Positions 35,994-48,220 of a stretch of DNA of 64,000 nt are shown piece after piece. Under the pieces are notes generated by a model. The model ran no database searches. It had not been told where the DNA came from and was given only the letters and a program-made list of their open reading frames with translations. The DNA comes from Akebia trifoliata (taxonomy: Eukaryota > Streptophyta > Magnoliopsida > Ranunculales > Lardizabalaceae): the NCBI GenBank assembly GCA_017979445.1, contig CM030714.1, positions 47,383,220 through 47,447,219 of the forward strand, in the 5' to 3' direction. Position 1 is the first letter of the stretch; each line of letters opens with the position of its first letter. The translations under genes and the position numbers were made by a program.

Positions 35994-37514
35994 CACTCGC
36001 TCACATATATACATGAATAATGATGAATGCACGCGGTCTTGGTAGGTGGTTGAGTACGTGGCAAGGGCACAAAACTGCACATCTTTTTCCTATGTATCCG
36101 GTTGAAAATGATCTATGATTCTGTGCCCTTGTCACATCAGCTGCATTCATCACAACTCTATATACATACATGCATGCATCCATTATACATTTATATGCAC
36201 GTGCATGATAGGTCTCCCTCTGACACATGCATGGTTCAATATCTTGCACTTATGTATATAAATAATAAAGAGTCGTGATAATATGATTCGCCATATGGCA
36301 TACTCAATCGACTCCCTGACGTGGCAAGCTCATGAACTGTAGATATGTAAGCTTCGGGATACAAGATTGCCCTTCCTCATAAAAAGTGTCTAGAGGGAGC
36401 CTGTATCTTGAGGCGTACGGATCTACGATTCCCAGACTTGTCCACATCAAGGAGTCAATTGAGTATGCCACCTGACGAGTCATATTATCAAAACTCAATA
36501 GTATGATTTGCCAGGTGGCATACCCAATCTACTCCTTGACGCAGGCCAATTCAAAAATAGTAGGTTTGTACGCCTAGGGATACACGACTCCATTGAGATA
36601 CACTTTTTATGAGGAAGTGCAATCTTGTATCCCGAGACTTACAAATCTATTGTTCATGAACTTGCCACGTCTGGGAGTCGATTGAGTATGCCCACTGATG
36701 GGTCATATTATCACGACTCTAATAAATTTTCCATGGGTCCCTCTTGTCACATGTATGAAACGAATAGTTGCATGCATGCACATAGAGAATCTCTCCCTCT
36801 ATCTATCTATCTCTATCTCTCATTGTCGAGAGTCAGACACTAATTAGTAGGGGGTGTTGATGGAGCTATTAGCCCACTAATTCAGCCCGACCAAGCTAAA
36901 AGATTTCAACCTAGGTTGAACAAGGGGCTAATAATGTCTAACCTAGACCAGTATTGAAAATATTATGATTTTCTACTAAAATATATTTTAAACAATAAAT
37001 TTATTTTATTAATTTTTTAATATATGATAGATATTGTCCTCCTATTTTGATGAAAAACCAATGTTAAACGACTCCAAAAGATATTTTAAAAAAAAAAAAA
37101 AATACATGAATTTAATTTATTATTTTTGTAGAATCCGAACCTAAACATGACCCTACTAACCGGAGGTATGTCAGATATCTGACCCACATAAAGAAAAATA
37201 AATAAATAATTAAGATCCAACGAACCAGAAAGTGGGGAAGCCCCCAGAAGTGTATCCACTCCTTTGTATTTGCAAGACTTGCAATAAACAACACCTTGCA
37301 CCGCCACCAGACTTCTTGCCGGCAGATGACCACTCGGTCCCTGTGCCGGAGTTGGAATTGGAGCTGGATAGGGAGCCGGAGCCGAAGTCGGTGAAGAAAC
37401 CGGCGGCTGGGTCTTCATCATTGTCACAATATGATCATCAGCTTTACTATGAATATTGAGAGACCCCACTAACAGCAAAACAGCTACAAAAGCTAGCATT
37501 GAAACAGAACCCAT
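35576..37514 (-). CDS. Proline-rich Ole e 1/AGP31-like cell-wall protein
   Basis: Secreted wall protein of the pollen Ole e 1/extensin family, non-classical arabinogalactan (AGP31-like) type, probably 195 aa. Exon 1 is 37226-37514 and exon 2 is 35576-35874; the phase-1 GT-AG intron joins GASPLSG to AVVRLECNN. A signal peptide (MGSVSMLAFVAVLLLVGSL, about 1-25) precedes a Pro/Ala/Ser-rich stretch (PAPYPAPIPTPAQGP) suited to O-glycosylation. The Cys-containing Ole e 1 domain (VQGVVYCKSCKYKGVDTLLG, HKCKMFLVSSPLDSCKK, NLHGGLSGAYL, YTVGPFAFDP) follows. In AGP31 this domain binds pectin; that role is inferred here. The TATA box is about 48 bp upstream of the ATG. The 1.35-kb intron is filled with palindromic elements and a (CT)n tract. 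Confidence 0.92.
35957..35990. repeat. (TC)n microsatellite in the Ole e 1 intron
   Basis: About 17 TC units, about 85 bp into the intron from its 3' (acceptor) end as read on the minus strand. Confidence 0.9.
36020..36150. repeat. Foldback element, GGCAAGGGCACAAAA core
   Basis: GATGAATGCACGC...ACGTGGCAAGGGCACAAAACTG and CATAG/GATTCTGTGCCCTTGTCACATCAGCTGCATTCATC are inverted. It is closely related to the copy at 38245-38395, which shares the GGCAAGGGCACAAAACC / TGCCCTT core. Confidence 0.7.
36270..36720. repeat. Two adjoining palindromic elements in the Ole e 1 intron
   Basis: The first (about 36270-36497) runs from GTCGTGATAATATGATTCGCC to GAGTCATATTATCA. The second (about 36498-36720) runs from AGTATGATTTGCCAGGTGGC to GGGTCATATTATCACGACT. 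Each contains GCATACTCAATCGACTCC-type arms and their inverted partner GGAGTCAATTGAGTATGCC. Both are relatives of the 32825-33066 element. The outermost ends also pair with each other, so the pair could be one composite insertion. Confidence 0.75.
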
Positions 37515-37561
37515 TGTGAGAAATGCAATGGAGAGGTAGGTTTTGGGACTTGGGATTAGGG

Positions 37562-37567
37562 TTTATA
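37562..37567 (-). promoter_or_regulatory. TATA box of the Ole e 1/AGP31-like gene
   Basis: The minus strand reads CTTTATAAACCC about 48 bp before the start codon (37512-37514). This is a plausible distance for a short leader. No other TATA-like motif is closer. Confidence 0.5.
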
Positions 37568-38244
37568 AAGAGTTTTGGAGAGTTTCTTAGTCATCGTTTT
37601 AGATGGACAAGTGTTGCTCGGTTTCACATGCAGAGCTTCAATTAGCTTTGGAATTTTGCACACCTACCAAGGCTTCTTTTATAAGTTTCTCAGCTTCTAA
37701 CACCTTGTGTTTTTAGATTGCTGATTCTGTACTTTCAGGAGTTATTTTGCAATCTTACTACATATTTATATCTTTAGGGCCCACTGATGATTGACAGAGG
37801 TAGATATAGGTTAAAAGAAATATTTAAATTTAATGGCAAGAAATTACTAATCAGGCTGATTAATGATAAATTTTTTGTAGAAGATTAACAGGAGTACAGG
37901 GTTGCAATCCAACTACAGGGAGTACAGGATCTACATTGGAACTGTTACATGTGGGAGGTTCTTAACTGTCTTACTTCAAACCTCCCTTGCGTTCCACGTG
38001 ATCACCCACTGGCTTTTTTTGATACTTGCTGAAACGCCAGGTTAGCCCATTAGGGTTGTGAATGGATCGGATTAGACCCGAAATCTGTTTAATTTGATCC
38101 AATAATTATGGATCTGTATTTAGGATTTGGGTTTTGATAAGGACCCAATTAGAAAAGAACTGGATTTGATAAGTTCTCATATTGGTTTTGGATTTTAACC
38201 ATCTCCCAACCCAATCCAATACTGTTTGAAATGTATAAATAGAG

Positions 38245-38395
38245 TCGTGATGAATTCATACACGGTTGACATGGCAAGGGCACAAAACCATAGATCTTTT
38301 TCTTCGAGATACACAAGGAAAAAGATCTATGATTCTATGCCCTTCCCACATTAGCCACGTATAGATTGATGTATGATATATCACGTACATTCATC
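38245..38395. repeat. Foldback element with a near-perfect hairpin
   Basis: GTGATGAATTCATACACGG... GGCAAGGGCACAAAACC, then CATAGATCTTTTTC, loop, GAAAAAGATCTATG, and the inverted GGCAAGGGCAT/ATGCCCTTCC pairing. The hairpin arm CATAGATCTTTTTC/GAAAAAGATCTATG is perfect over 14 bp. Confidence 0.75.
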
Positions 38396-38411
38396 ATTAG
38401 TCATATAAATA

Positions 38412-38982
38412 AGGATTTTGTTAGGACCCACATTAAAGTTCATTAAATACACCTTGGGGTCTGATTTTTGTACCGAAACTTTCCTAAAAAAATACACCCA
38501 TGTGCTTTTTTTTTTTTTTGAAGATTAAGGAGGGGTTAGGCAGACCCCCAACCAGAAGAAACAAGATTACATTCTGTTATAAGCATGCCCATTCACATCC
38601 TTACTTACAATACTTTGTAGCTCTCTAAGTAAGTTCATAGGATCCAAAATAATCACCCCTGGCATGTTAAGAAAAGAAGTTAGGAAGTCAGCCGCTTGAT
38701 TACTCTCTCTCTAGCAGAAGGAGAACTCTATCTTTCTTCTCTCCAAAGAGCATTAGCTCTCCCATTAATGCAGTTTATGGCAACTTTGGAATCAGCCCTA
38801 ACCTTCAGGGATCTAACATTAAGGGAGGCAGTCATGTTCATTTCTTTTAGGATAACTTGAAGTTCGTGAAAAAGGACTGATCTTCCTTGAGTGTTTTTTG
38901 CAAGAGCACCGATGTACTTATTCCCAGGGTGTATTTAATGCACTTTAATGTGTGTCTTTAGGGTACACGATAACAGGACCCT
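38412..38982. repeat. MITE-like element split by a LINE fragment
   Basis: The left part starts AGGATTTTGTTAGGACCCAC and runs to TACACCCATGTGC. The right part runs from TTATTCCCAGGGTGTATTTAATGCAC to GGGTACACGATAACAGGACCC. The two ends are inverted copies, and uninterrupted relatives are at about 12308-12452 and 31810-32144. The LINE fragment sits between them. Confidence 0.6.
38506..38911 (-). mobile_element. 5'-truncated LINE, RNase H-like 3' end
   Basis: Starts with a poly-T tract at 38506-38519 (the poly-A tail on the minus strand). Translated on the minus strand it reads pieces such as LRADSKVAINCINGRANALW-type sequence and GVIILDPMNLLRELQSIV, typical of the RNase H-like C-terminus of plant LINE proteins. 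ATGTGCTT (38500-38507) and ATGTACTT (38912-38919) flank it as a target-site duplication with one mismatch. It was inserted into the MITE-like element. Confidence 0.65.
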
Positions 38983-39593
38983 ATAAATAATTAATGTATA
39001 TTTACATATATACTATAAAAAATTATTGTATAGAAAAATAAATGAATCACCAATCAAACTCCAAATCCAATTTGATAAAGAGCAATTAAGTTTACCATTT
39101 ACCATAACCATATATAACATGAAGATGAGTAAATTGTGTGTGGATACCAAATTACCAACACCATTAAAACAATTTTCAGCATCACTCACACATCTCTTAA
39201 TTGAGATAAATATTGGTTCAAACAAACAACTTTAACATACAAAACATTAACAAACAACTTTTAACTTACAACACAAAATTAAATCTCACACTGAAAAATT
39301 AGCTCATTAACTCTTCTATTCATCTAGATCTTCTTGGGTTCCTTTTAGAGTAAATATCATTTAGTATCGAAGCGCCAAAAGCATCATAATCAACAATTAA
39401 TGAGGCAGGAATGAGGCAGGAGGAGGCCATAGCCAATGTGAAGTTGATTTTTTCCGCTTAAGTATAATTTTGTGAAGTTGATCCTGACCTTTTGATCGGT
39501 TTCTGTATCCGAGAGTATTCACCTAGTGTTCATCGGCATTTTAATTTGACATCTTCGGTATGCTCTTCAGCCCGTGCCCCGGGATTGGTGGTA

Positions 39594-41004
39594 TCAAGTA
39601 CTAATGTCGTTGCCTTTCTCTTCGCGCTCTTTTTGACTTCTTTCCTCATAATCATCCCTAAAAGCCTTACTATTGCTCCATTGGGACATGAATTTCTCAA
39701 CCTAATCATGGAAAAAAAATATAGCAATTTAAATCACGGAAATAGTCGCAAATGTAACTAGTAATGGAGGGTCGTAATCCCACCTCTTGATCACGATGTT
39801 TTTTCAATTCGAAAACAGCTTCATATGCTTCACCCCTGCTATTGTTTATAGCTGCCAATTCTTGTTGTAAAGAGTTAATTTCTTTGTTTAAGGCCTTAAG
39901 TTCTTCTTCCCAAAACTTAATCTTTGTCGTGACCACTTGTTTTTGCTTTCTTATTCCATCCAAATCAACACCTATATTCTACAAGAAAATTGCATGAAAT
40001 CTTAGTGAATCAAACATCATTTTTAGTTCAAAAAAAGATTAGAATGTAGAAGAAAATTACTTTAAACTGAACCTGAATAACTTCTCTATAATAAAATGAA
40101 TCCCAAATCATCGTTTTCATAGCTACATCGGTGACAACTTTCTCCCTAGTCTCTTCAAGCTGTTTGATTTCTCTAAGAAACTGTTTTTCCTCAACTAATG
40201 TTTTGCTCTCATGTCGCATTCGATAATGCAAGCCGTAAATCTGTTTGGACCAAAAATAGGAGTCAAAAAATGAAAAAAAATAAAAAATAAAGGGTATTAA
40301 ATTCTTACATAATTAAACTAGTTCAAGCTTACAACATCATTAAGTTCTTCCTCCGATGAACATAAACCATCACGTCTCTTTCGGATTGAATTGCTCACTC
40401 TACGAAGCTTACCCGAAGCATGTTTTAGAGGTTCTATTGACTTCTTGTTTTCATCGAGGATTTCCCTATATTGCTTGTCCTTACGAGATAAAGACTTCAA
40501 CCGTGACATTAGTTCCGCTCGTTCCACCTTTACGAACAATTTACAACACGATTAAATGTTTAGAAATCAAACCAATTGTGTCATAAAGGGATTTATGTGA
40601 CATTGCATTTGATGTACCTTGTTTAACTTTATTGCTTCATGAATTTGAAATTGAGCTTGATTCCTCTTGTGAACTTCTTTGTCGGCCTGATCGATTTTGG
40701 CTTTCAGGTTTGGATCTTCGTAGGATCGAAACTTGATGAAATAAAAATAAGGGATTTGCTTAGATGCAGAACATTCTTCGATTGCATCCGTATGGAAGAT
40801 GTTTGCATCAATAATGGAATCCATTTCGCCTTTAATTGGTTCATCAAGTCCTGGTTTCTGATTCAACTTCTCATTGTCTTTCTCATCCAAGTGAGTGTCG
40901 TCTTCATCGGTTACACCCTTGAGAGGAAATTGTGTTAAATCCTCTCTAATGACCTCTATATCCATGGTTTTTAAAGCGATAACCGACTTGTAAAGATCTT
41001 CCAT
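39594..41004 (-). CDS. Proton-pump-interactor-like coiled-coil protein, short form
   Basis: Relative of PROTON PUMP INTERACTOR 1, whose N-terminal part binds the regulatory tail of plasma-membrane H+-ATPase. Exons: 40618-41004, 40333-40527, 40061-40240, 39784-39978, 39594-39701; all introns are GT-AG with phase 0, giving about 354 aa. Conserved pieces are YFIKFRSYEDPNLKAKIDQA, DKQYREILDENKKSIEPL, LCSSEEELND, LHYRMRHESKTLVEEKQFL, EIKQLEETREKV and GVDLDGIRKQKQ. The last exon gives VEKFMSQWSNSKAFRDDYEE, then a lysine/glutamate-rich end and a stop. PPI1 is about 600 aa, continues well past this block and ends with a membrane segment, so this copy lacks the C-terminal half; its N-terminus is also short. 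It could be a functional short paralogue or a decaying copy. A (GA)n tract lies at 41603-41625 in the presumed leader. Confidence 0.8.
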
Positions 41005-44000
41005 CTTGATGAAACAAAGAGAAGAAAGACATTAGTGCAAAAATTTAAAAAAAAAAAAAAAAAAGAGTAGAAAGATCAACATGGTTAGATTAATAAAATA
41101 AACAATTTAGTTCATAGATTCTTCCACATTTTGAAGAAGATTTGTGTTCTTGTTTAACCTGAAGAACAGAAAGATTGAATATTTGATCCAAAAAGAATCT
41201 AAAACTAAATCAAAAGAACCTTCAGAAATTCAATCTAAAAGAAAGAAAGAAAAAAAAAGTAACCATAATTCCTCCAGTTTCAGTAATTAGAACAGTGAAA
41301 GAGACAATTTTAGTAAATTAAAAACAGAGAGAAGGTCAAACTAACAATCATCCAAAACAATAATAAGTAGAAATTCAGGAAATAAAAAATAAAAAATTAG
41401 CAATTAAAATCCGCAAATACGAACAATCTCAAGTTCTCAACAATTTAAAAAAAAAAATCAATCTTTTTCAACAATTATGATTTTTAGTACTTGAACTGAT
41501 AAAGATTTTTATAGATGCAACATGAATCAGAGGTTCATACCGCAAGATCTAAGAGTATAGATTTTCAGGGAGTTTCAAATCGACCATTTAAATAGAGCAA
41601 TTGGAGAGAGAGAGAGAGAGAGAGATTTTATAAAAAAAAAATCCAGCTTAAATTGATTGAAATTTGAATGGGATTTTTAAAAAAATTAGGTAACTTTGAA
41701 CTCGAGCATAAAGCCATAAACATAACATTTTACTAAATAGGGTATTTGACTGTTTTCATAAATATTAAAAATATGATTGATTCAGTTCATAGCTGTTTTG
41801 ATAATTTTCGATTTTTCAAATTATCAATCAAAATTTTAAGAATAAAGAATAATCATCACATCTCATCCAGAAGTTGAATACTGAATCATTTGATACGAAT
41901 CCCCAGAAAATTATATGTTTTCTCGTTTCAAAACTCAGGTTGACATCTGGTTGTCTCGGATGATTCAATTCATCTTAACTCTATTTACAATTATTTATTT
42001 ATATAAAAATATTATAATTATTTTAAATAAAATAAGTTAGATTGGAAGATGTTTAATCTCTTGTTAGCAATCTCTCGTTTAACTCTTGAAACATTCACAA
42101 ATTTTTCTTTTTTTTTTCAATAAAAGTATTATTCTCCGAATTATTTAACTTTTTGAATAATTCACGGATTTTAAGTTTGAAAGTAAAAAATGAATTAAGG
42201 CTACTATAACTTGTTGTATGTTGCAAAATGTAAACTTAGAAGTTGTGACGTTTAAAACAAATCAACTTTGAAGTGATCAGGTTTCAAAAATTTGGAGGAA
42301 TCCACTTTTTTACTTGACAAATGTCCCTTTTATCTGCATAAAAATAATGACATGGCCCTCTACATGTATTTGAGATTACACCTTAATTTTTTAAATTAAA
42401 GATTGATCTCTTGACTTTGGTCTTCTTTTAAAAATCAATGAAACAATAATCTCAATGTCCTCATTATCACCACCATCATTATTATCATCACCATCACTAT
42501 CATATGATCAAAATTTTTAAATAAAACGGATAATACACGTATGAAGCATATGCCGCATATTTTTCATTTATTGAATTTTTGACCAAATTTTTTACCGGAT
42601 TTTTGCAATCCAAAATCGAATATAACTTGAATTTTTCATGAATCAAATTTTTGCAGTATTTTAAATTGCTAACAAGGGTTTAATTATAAAATCATATTTT
42701 ATTTATATAATAGAAAATACAAAATCCTAGTTGCTTCAGACAAGATTTTCAAAATATTTTCCGAGTCATCTCGCCAATCGCCCGAGATGACGCATTGAAT
42801 GACATGGAGATGAGTCACGTATATGGGATGAGATTTGAAACCATGATCAGCTCATGTATGCTTGATGTCCAAGAAAACAAAAAAGAAAGTGGGGAAGGTC
42901 ACTAAATAATTTTCCATATAAATAAAAAAATTGTTAAAAGAACAAATGTTATCTGCACACCCAGACATGTAGGCTTGTTGTCCAAGACAATAAATTATTT
43001 TTTGTGTAGTTGGTCAACCATAAGCTTTTCGGATTCTTGGCCCATAAGCCAGTCTTAGAGTCCCATGTTATGTTTGATTTGATTTGGATTATAAAAATAA
43101 TTTTCTCTCATAAGAATAATTAGAAGTTAATTGTGGATGCAAAAAAATCTTCAATCCTCATCCAGACCTAAATTGAATTGATGAACAATGTCTTGATTTA
43201 CGCCAAAACAGCTTGGGTGAATCAATCTATTATTCTAATGCACGGGAAGTTGGGAGAGCTTCTCGGGTATGAACAAACATTGCCACAGTAACTTTTATTG
43301 TAATTCCGACTTGTTGAGTTTAGTTAATCTATAGTTTGAGATATTCAATTTAATTGAAAATTTCTATCCAGCTAAAGAACCATGCGACAATCACAATGGT
43401 AGACTTCACCGACAAACAAAACAATAACCAACAAGCAATACCATCAAGAGCCTGATAATAAATCGTAATCAATCCCACATTCCTTGTTCGGAAGAGCAAG
43501 AGATTACAAGACGATACTAATAAATTAGATGTGAGGAATTAGAATAAGATTTTAAGGTGATAAACCAAATCATTATCTTAGAATATAATTAATTTATCAA
43601 TGAGTAATCAAGCAATTATCTTTTACTTTCGTATTTAGTATAATCACCCATGAGATCATTCATCTCTCTCTTTCTCTAGGTTTATATTAGTTTAATTGAA
43701 AATCTTATCCCATAAATATATATCAAATAGTGATTACACCATTACCCTTAGTTATTGAAGAAAAAAAACAAGACAAAAGCATAAATTGCAAAATTCGCTG
43801 CAAAGATAAATTCTAAAAAGTCATAAATGCAAAGCTAGTTCATTCTCAAGCAATGGAGACCACAAAACTCTAATTCTAATTCCCCTTCAGCATTACTCTT
43901 ATCGTTCGGTTCTCTCAGTTTCCTGAAAAAATAAAATATGGATATATCTGTCAACAACAACAACAAGGACAATGTAAATAAAAAACAAGGAACTCATGTT

Positions 44001-46042
44001 AACTTCAATGTTACCTCTTCAATTGTTACAGAATGATTTAGATCTGAAGTATAAAGGCCACAAATTTTAAGAACTTATACCCACCTGAGACTTTACCCGA
44101 TATGCCTGTTTGTGGTGGCAGGGTATATCCACAGCGATTAGTCGAGAGATTATAGGTTACTAACATATTACTAACACAAAATTCAAAATTTTCAGAGTTT
44201 TCCAACATTAACCAAGTTATAGAACCAAATCATAATTAAAATCTGAGACATAATGAGACTCCAAAATTATTACTCATATTTTCAAGTGATTCTATAATAT
44301 AAAGGATTATATAATACATACATCTCAAACTGTATGCTTTTAAAAAATATCATTCAATTTTAATTTCTCTTGGTCAAGCGAAATAGAATGGAGCAACAAG
44401 ATTCATTTAGCCGACCCCAAAACTTTGGGATAAGGCTTTGGTTATTTTAGTCAAGCAAAGTAGAATTTCCAAATTCACATAAACCAGCCCAAGAAATGCA
44501 AGATTCACAACCACCATGCAAAAAAATGTATTAATTCAGCCATAAAAAAGTCAATGTCCTACATAAAGACTTTAAGCCTTATTCATTAACATAGCCCAAA
44601 TGCTAGTTTTTACACTACCATATGAAAGTGTGAATTGAGGAAATATTAGGAACTGAATATTTAATGTTGGAGGGTGATGTGTTGAGCTTTTGAGTTTTAT
44701 CGTCGACAAGTAGAAGAGTTGCATTAGGTTGGCAGTAAAATTTTTTATATTTGATAGCTAGTCTGTAAAATTCTTGCCAAATCTTATTATACATGAATCT
44801 TGGTCCGATATCTCAAGTCCATGCTACAGCATTAGCTTCCTTAAGCCCGCTTTAATGGGCGACCAGGCTCTAGATAGAGTGTAATTCCTTCACATTGGGG
44901 GGTAAACCAAAGTGACAGGGACCCATATTTGATATAATCTATTGTTATCAAAGTATACACACAAAGGGTAGTGTAAGTTATGCACCTATCATGCTCGTTT
45001 CCAGTGAGAGATTGTAGAAGGTAAACCATAGCAACCACAGAATCGTATAAAAGGCCAAAACAATGATGCCACATTACAACTATTGGCTAGTTTCTCCTTG
45101 ACTTTGTGAGTGGATGAACCAATAGTGTAGCAGACCTGTCCTCTATGGGATGGTGCCACCAAGATGCCACAGTGACGAACACGGACTGATAGACAAACAA
45201 AGTTGTCCAACACAGGACACTCACAAGGCATTGCTTCCTTACATAGTTACATTTTCAACAACAGCTCAAATGCGTCCAACACAACTGAGGCCATAGTCAA
45301 GCACACAGATGCACATCGAACTAATAAAACTAATTTCCCAAAGGCACTAAGAAGCAAACAAATGCAGGTATTATTCTCCTTTAATCAAGATCAATAATAG
45401 ATCAAGTGTTATTCTCAATCCTTAGTAGGCAATTGAATGGGAACTTAGCCAGCAAAAGTGTATTCTCCTTTCTATAATATTCTAAATGCTAGAGAAATGT
45501 ATCCTAAAAGCCAAAAGATATCCCTCAAGCTTTAAGTGAGACCTTAGAAGGATGTTTCAAAATATTACTAATATCTATTTATTATACTCACCACAAGCAG
45601 TTTAAATTGCCCTTCAATTTAATAATAAGAAGCAAAACTATAATGAGTTGCCAACGAAAGAAGGAATACTCCAAGAGAACTCCAATCACTCTTTATCCTC
45701 TTCGTCCTAGACTCCTACTTTACAAATCGATCATCGCTTGCTCCGCCTAAGTACAACAGTGTCCAATGAGTAAGATCCTAGTTAAGGGTAGATCTTAGAG
45801 ACTCCAAGATCCAAACTACTCGCTAATCATCTTTTAATCTCACTACAATCACCCCGTAATTTTAAATTGGTGGAAGATGCCTACAAGTGCATAAATTAAG
45901 CCTTATCCACCAGTGCAACCATACCCAAATTAAGGGCTCTACACTCAAGTTGTGCATTGAGTCTCTTTATATGTTCCCAATAATATTCCAATGGAGTCCC
46001 ACACAAAATGCCACTTATTTCCCTAACTATAAAGGTACTTAT
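41005..46042. other. Intergenic region, no gene recognised
   Basis: Contains the probable leader of the pump-interactor gene (to about 41.6 kb) and a degraded AAACTCGT-type foldback at about 42715-42850. A LINE/SINE 3' terminus lies at 44371-44450. The rest is AT-rich DNA without conserved protein motifs. Frames near 44.8-45.4 kb show nothing recognisable. Confidence 0.5.
44371..44450 (+). repeat. 3' end of a LINE/SINE-type retroposon
   Basis: TGGTCAAGCGAAATAGAATGGAGCAACAAG then AGCCGACCCCAAAACTTTGGGATAAGGCTTTGG. Same terminus as the copy at 23421-23502, but the (TTG)n tail is worn. Confidence 0.5.
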
Positions 46043-46261
46043 TGTTAGAGTATTGACGTGAAGCAATGTAATAAGGTGTACTGCTATACACCAAATCATA
46101 TTAATAGAGATTTGGATAGGATTAGATTAACTAGAAATTTGGATAAGATCTAATTAGATTAAATTGTGCTTATCAGATCGGTTAGGATTTCATTCATTTT
46201 CTATATAAACCCTATTAGGGTCCCTGTAATTGATTATCCAATAATAAACATTTATTTTACA
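46043..46261 (+). repeat. Left LTR (about 219 bp)
   Basis: TGTTAG start, TATATAAACCCTATTAGGG TATA-type promoter core near 46203, end TTTTACA directly before the primer-binding site. Confidence 0.8.
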
Positions 46262-46274
46262 TAGTATCAGAGTC
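46262..46274 (+). other. Primer-binding site (initiator tRNA-Met type)
   Basis: TAGTATCAGAGTC, two substitutions from the canonical TGGTATCAGAGCC found next to many plant copia and TRIM LTRs. Confidence 0.75.
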
Positions 46275-47422
46275 ATGATCCTCTGATCAAGTTCAATGAT
46301 GTGGAACTTATTGAAGGTCCTGGCTACATATGGTGAACTGCCCCGAGGAGCACTTCATCAAACAGGTTATATGCACTTTCAAGATGAAATGTCTCCGTCC
46401 TAATTAACAATCTTTCATCTCCACCTTTAATTTCTTCCCTCTTAATTGGTCTCTGATTAACGATCTTTCATTTACATCCTTGATTTCTTCACTCTTAATT
46501 CCCTTCAACCTCTTTAATAGTCATCTTCTTAGCTGCAACTCTCCAACTCTTTATGAAAATTTAGAAGAACTTATGCACATGCAAAACAAGATGCAATTCA
46601 AGCACTTACAGTGATTTGCTACAAAATTCATACTCTAATCCATAGCCATCACCAGCGATCCCATCCATTGAAATTTATTTATTACATTTGACAAGCTTCA
46701 CCTATAGGTTATTTTTAAGGAGTACGATGGCCCCCAACTCTTTTAGGTAGGCTTAGTTGTTGGTTATAATGCTGATCTACTTACTACACTCCAATAGGCC
46801 CAAATAACCACTAACCCTAGATAATGGATCATTTTTTCTTTGTCAACTTTGTGATGCTTCTACGCTTTATGTACAATCTCTCTAATATCTCCAATGTTCA
46901 AGTTCTTTCTTTAAAGTCCAACCTCACAATAAACAATTGTTGAAATCAATTGCCTAAAAGAGCCTGGTCATCGAGATGAATCTTTAGTCGTCCCTGTCTT
47001 GTACGATAGTTATGGAAGAACCAATTGTTTTTTTCGCCAATGAGATAAGAACTACTTCACCAAATCTATATTGCCCCCAAGTGTTGAAGAGAAGGATGAG
47101 CAAATAACTAAACTCAAATAGGCCTCAATTGGTCCATGAACAATTAGGCTAGACAAAAACCTGAATGATTTTAATCCAAAAATGAGAATGGGCCAAGATG
47201 AACTTGATCATAAAGATTCAAAGCCTCAAAATTGATAGAGAGCTTGATCATTGTAGATTTAGATGATGTTTAAGGTAAAATGAACTTGATAACTAGATTC
47301 AAAAGCTCAAGGTAAGGGGCTTGATCTCTATGGATTCAGATGCCATTTAGTCCAAGAGGCTTGATCATTATGGATTCACAAGTTAGTATGGCAAAAAGGA
47401 TCTTTGGACTTCATGAGACCAA

Positions 47423-47426
<4 letters not shown>

Positions 47427-47455
<29 letters not shown>
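47427..47455. repeat. (TC)n microsatellite
   Basis: About 14 TC units inside the inverted-LTR element. A second tract is at 47981-48006. Confidence 0.9.
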
Positions 47456-47458
<3 letters not shown>

Positions 47459-47981
47459 CTTCCTTCTTCTTCTTCTTTTCTTCTTCTCTATTAACATCAA
47501 TCTTAAGCCATGGAAAAGAGAGGGCTTTGGAAATAATGGGATTGGAACCCCTTAGTAACCATGTTAGGGACAATGGGTGCGGGATAGAATTAGAATGTGG
47601 GCTAGATTTCAAAAACACATGGATGAAGGCTTACTAGGTATTTTATAAGAAAAAGGACTCACTAACATTTTTCTCGTGGACAGTCATCTAAGGGTGCTCT
47701 TCATCTGAATGAGGGCACCACCCAAATCATGGAATCGACGAAAATTCCAAGGGATATTGGCCTGTGATGCCATCACTACGATCTTTATAGGTTCATTTCA
47801 ACTACAAAGAGAAAAATTGGAGCAACAACAACAATAGCTAGGGCTACGAAGAGGGTTTTTACAAAGGCAATGGTGGTGGTTTGGTCTAGAGGCAACCTTA
47901 TATTAACAACGGCGGTCTTCCTTCAAGAGTGTAACGGATAGATAAAAAACAATGGAGCTAGAGAAACAATAAAGATTGATT

Positions 47982-48013
<32 letters not shown>

Positions 48014-48208
48014 AGAGTGTACTAGAAGGGGCAAGTCTGGTTAGGTACAGAGGGGTTTCAACTTGACCAAGTGCATAAGTTGTTTGATGAAATGCCTATT
48101 AGAAAAAATTGCAAAATAGTGTAAGAATAAGTGGTTTTCCGCTAGTGGTGTTGCCACCGCCAACAGCAAAAGGTAGAAGAACAAGATTGATTTCTCAAGA
48201 CATAGTAA

Positions 48209-48220
48209 GCTCTGATACCA
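48209..48220 (-). other. Primer-binding site, inverted copy
   Basis: On the minus strand TGGTATCAGAGC, an exact initiator-tRNA-Met-type site, immediately inside the right LTR. Confidence 0.85.

Noticed and set aside
44841..45397. Overlapping open frames on both strands near 45 kb
   Set aside because: No recognisable family and frames overlap on opposite strands; no support for a gene.
47376..47637. Overlapping frames rich in SLSLSL or RERERE
   Set aside because: They are translations of a (TC)n microsatellite.
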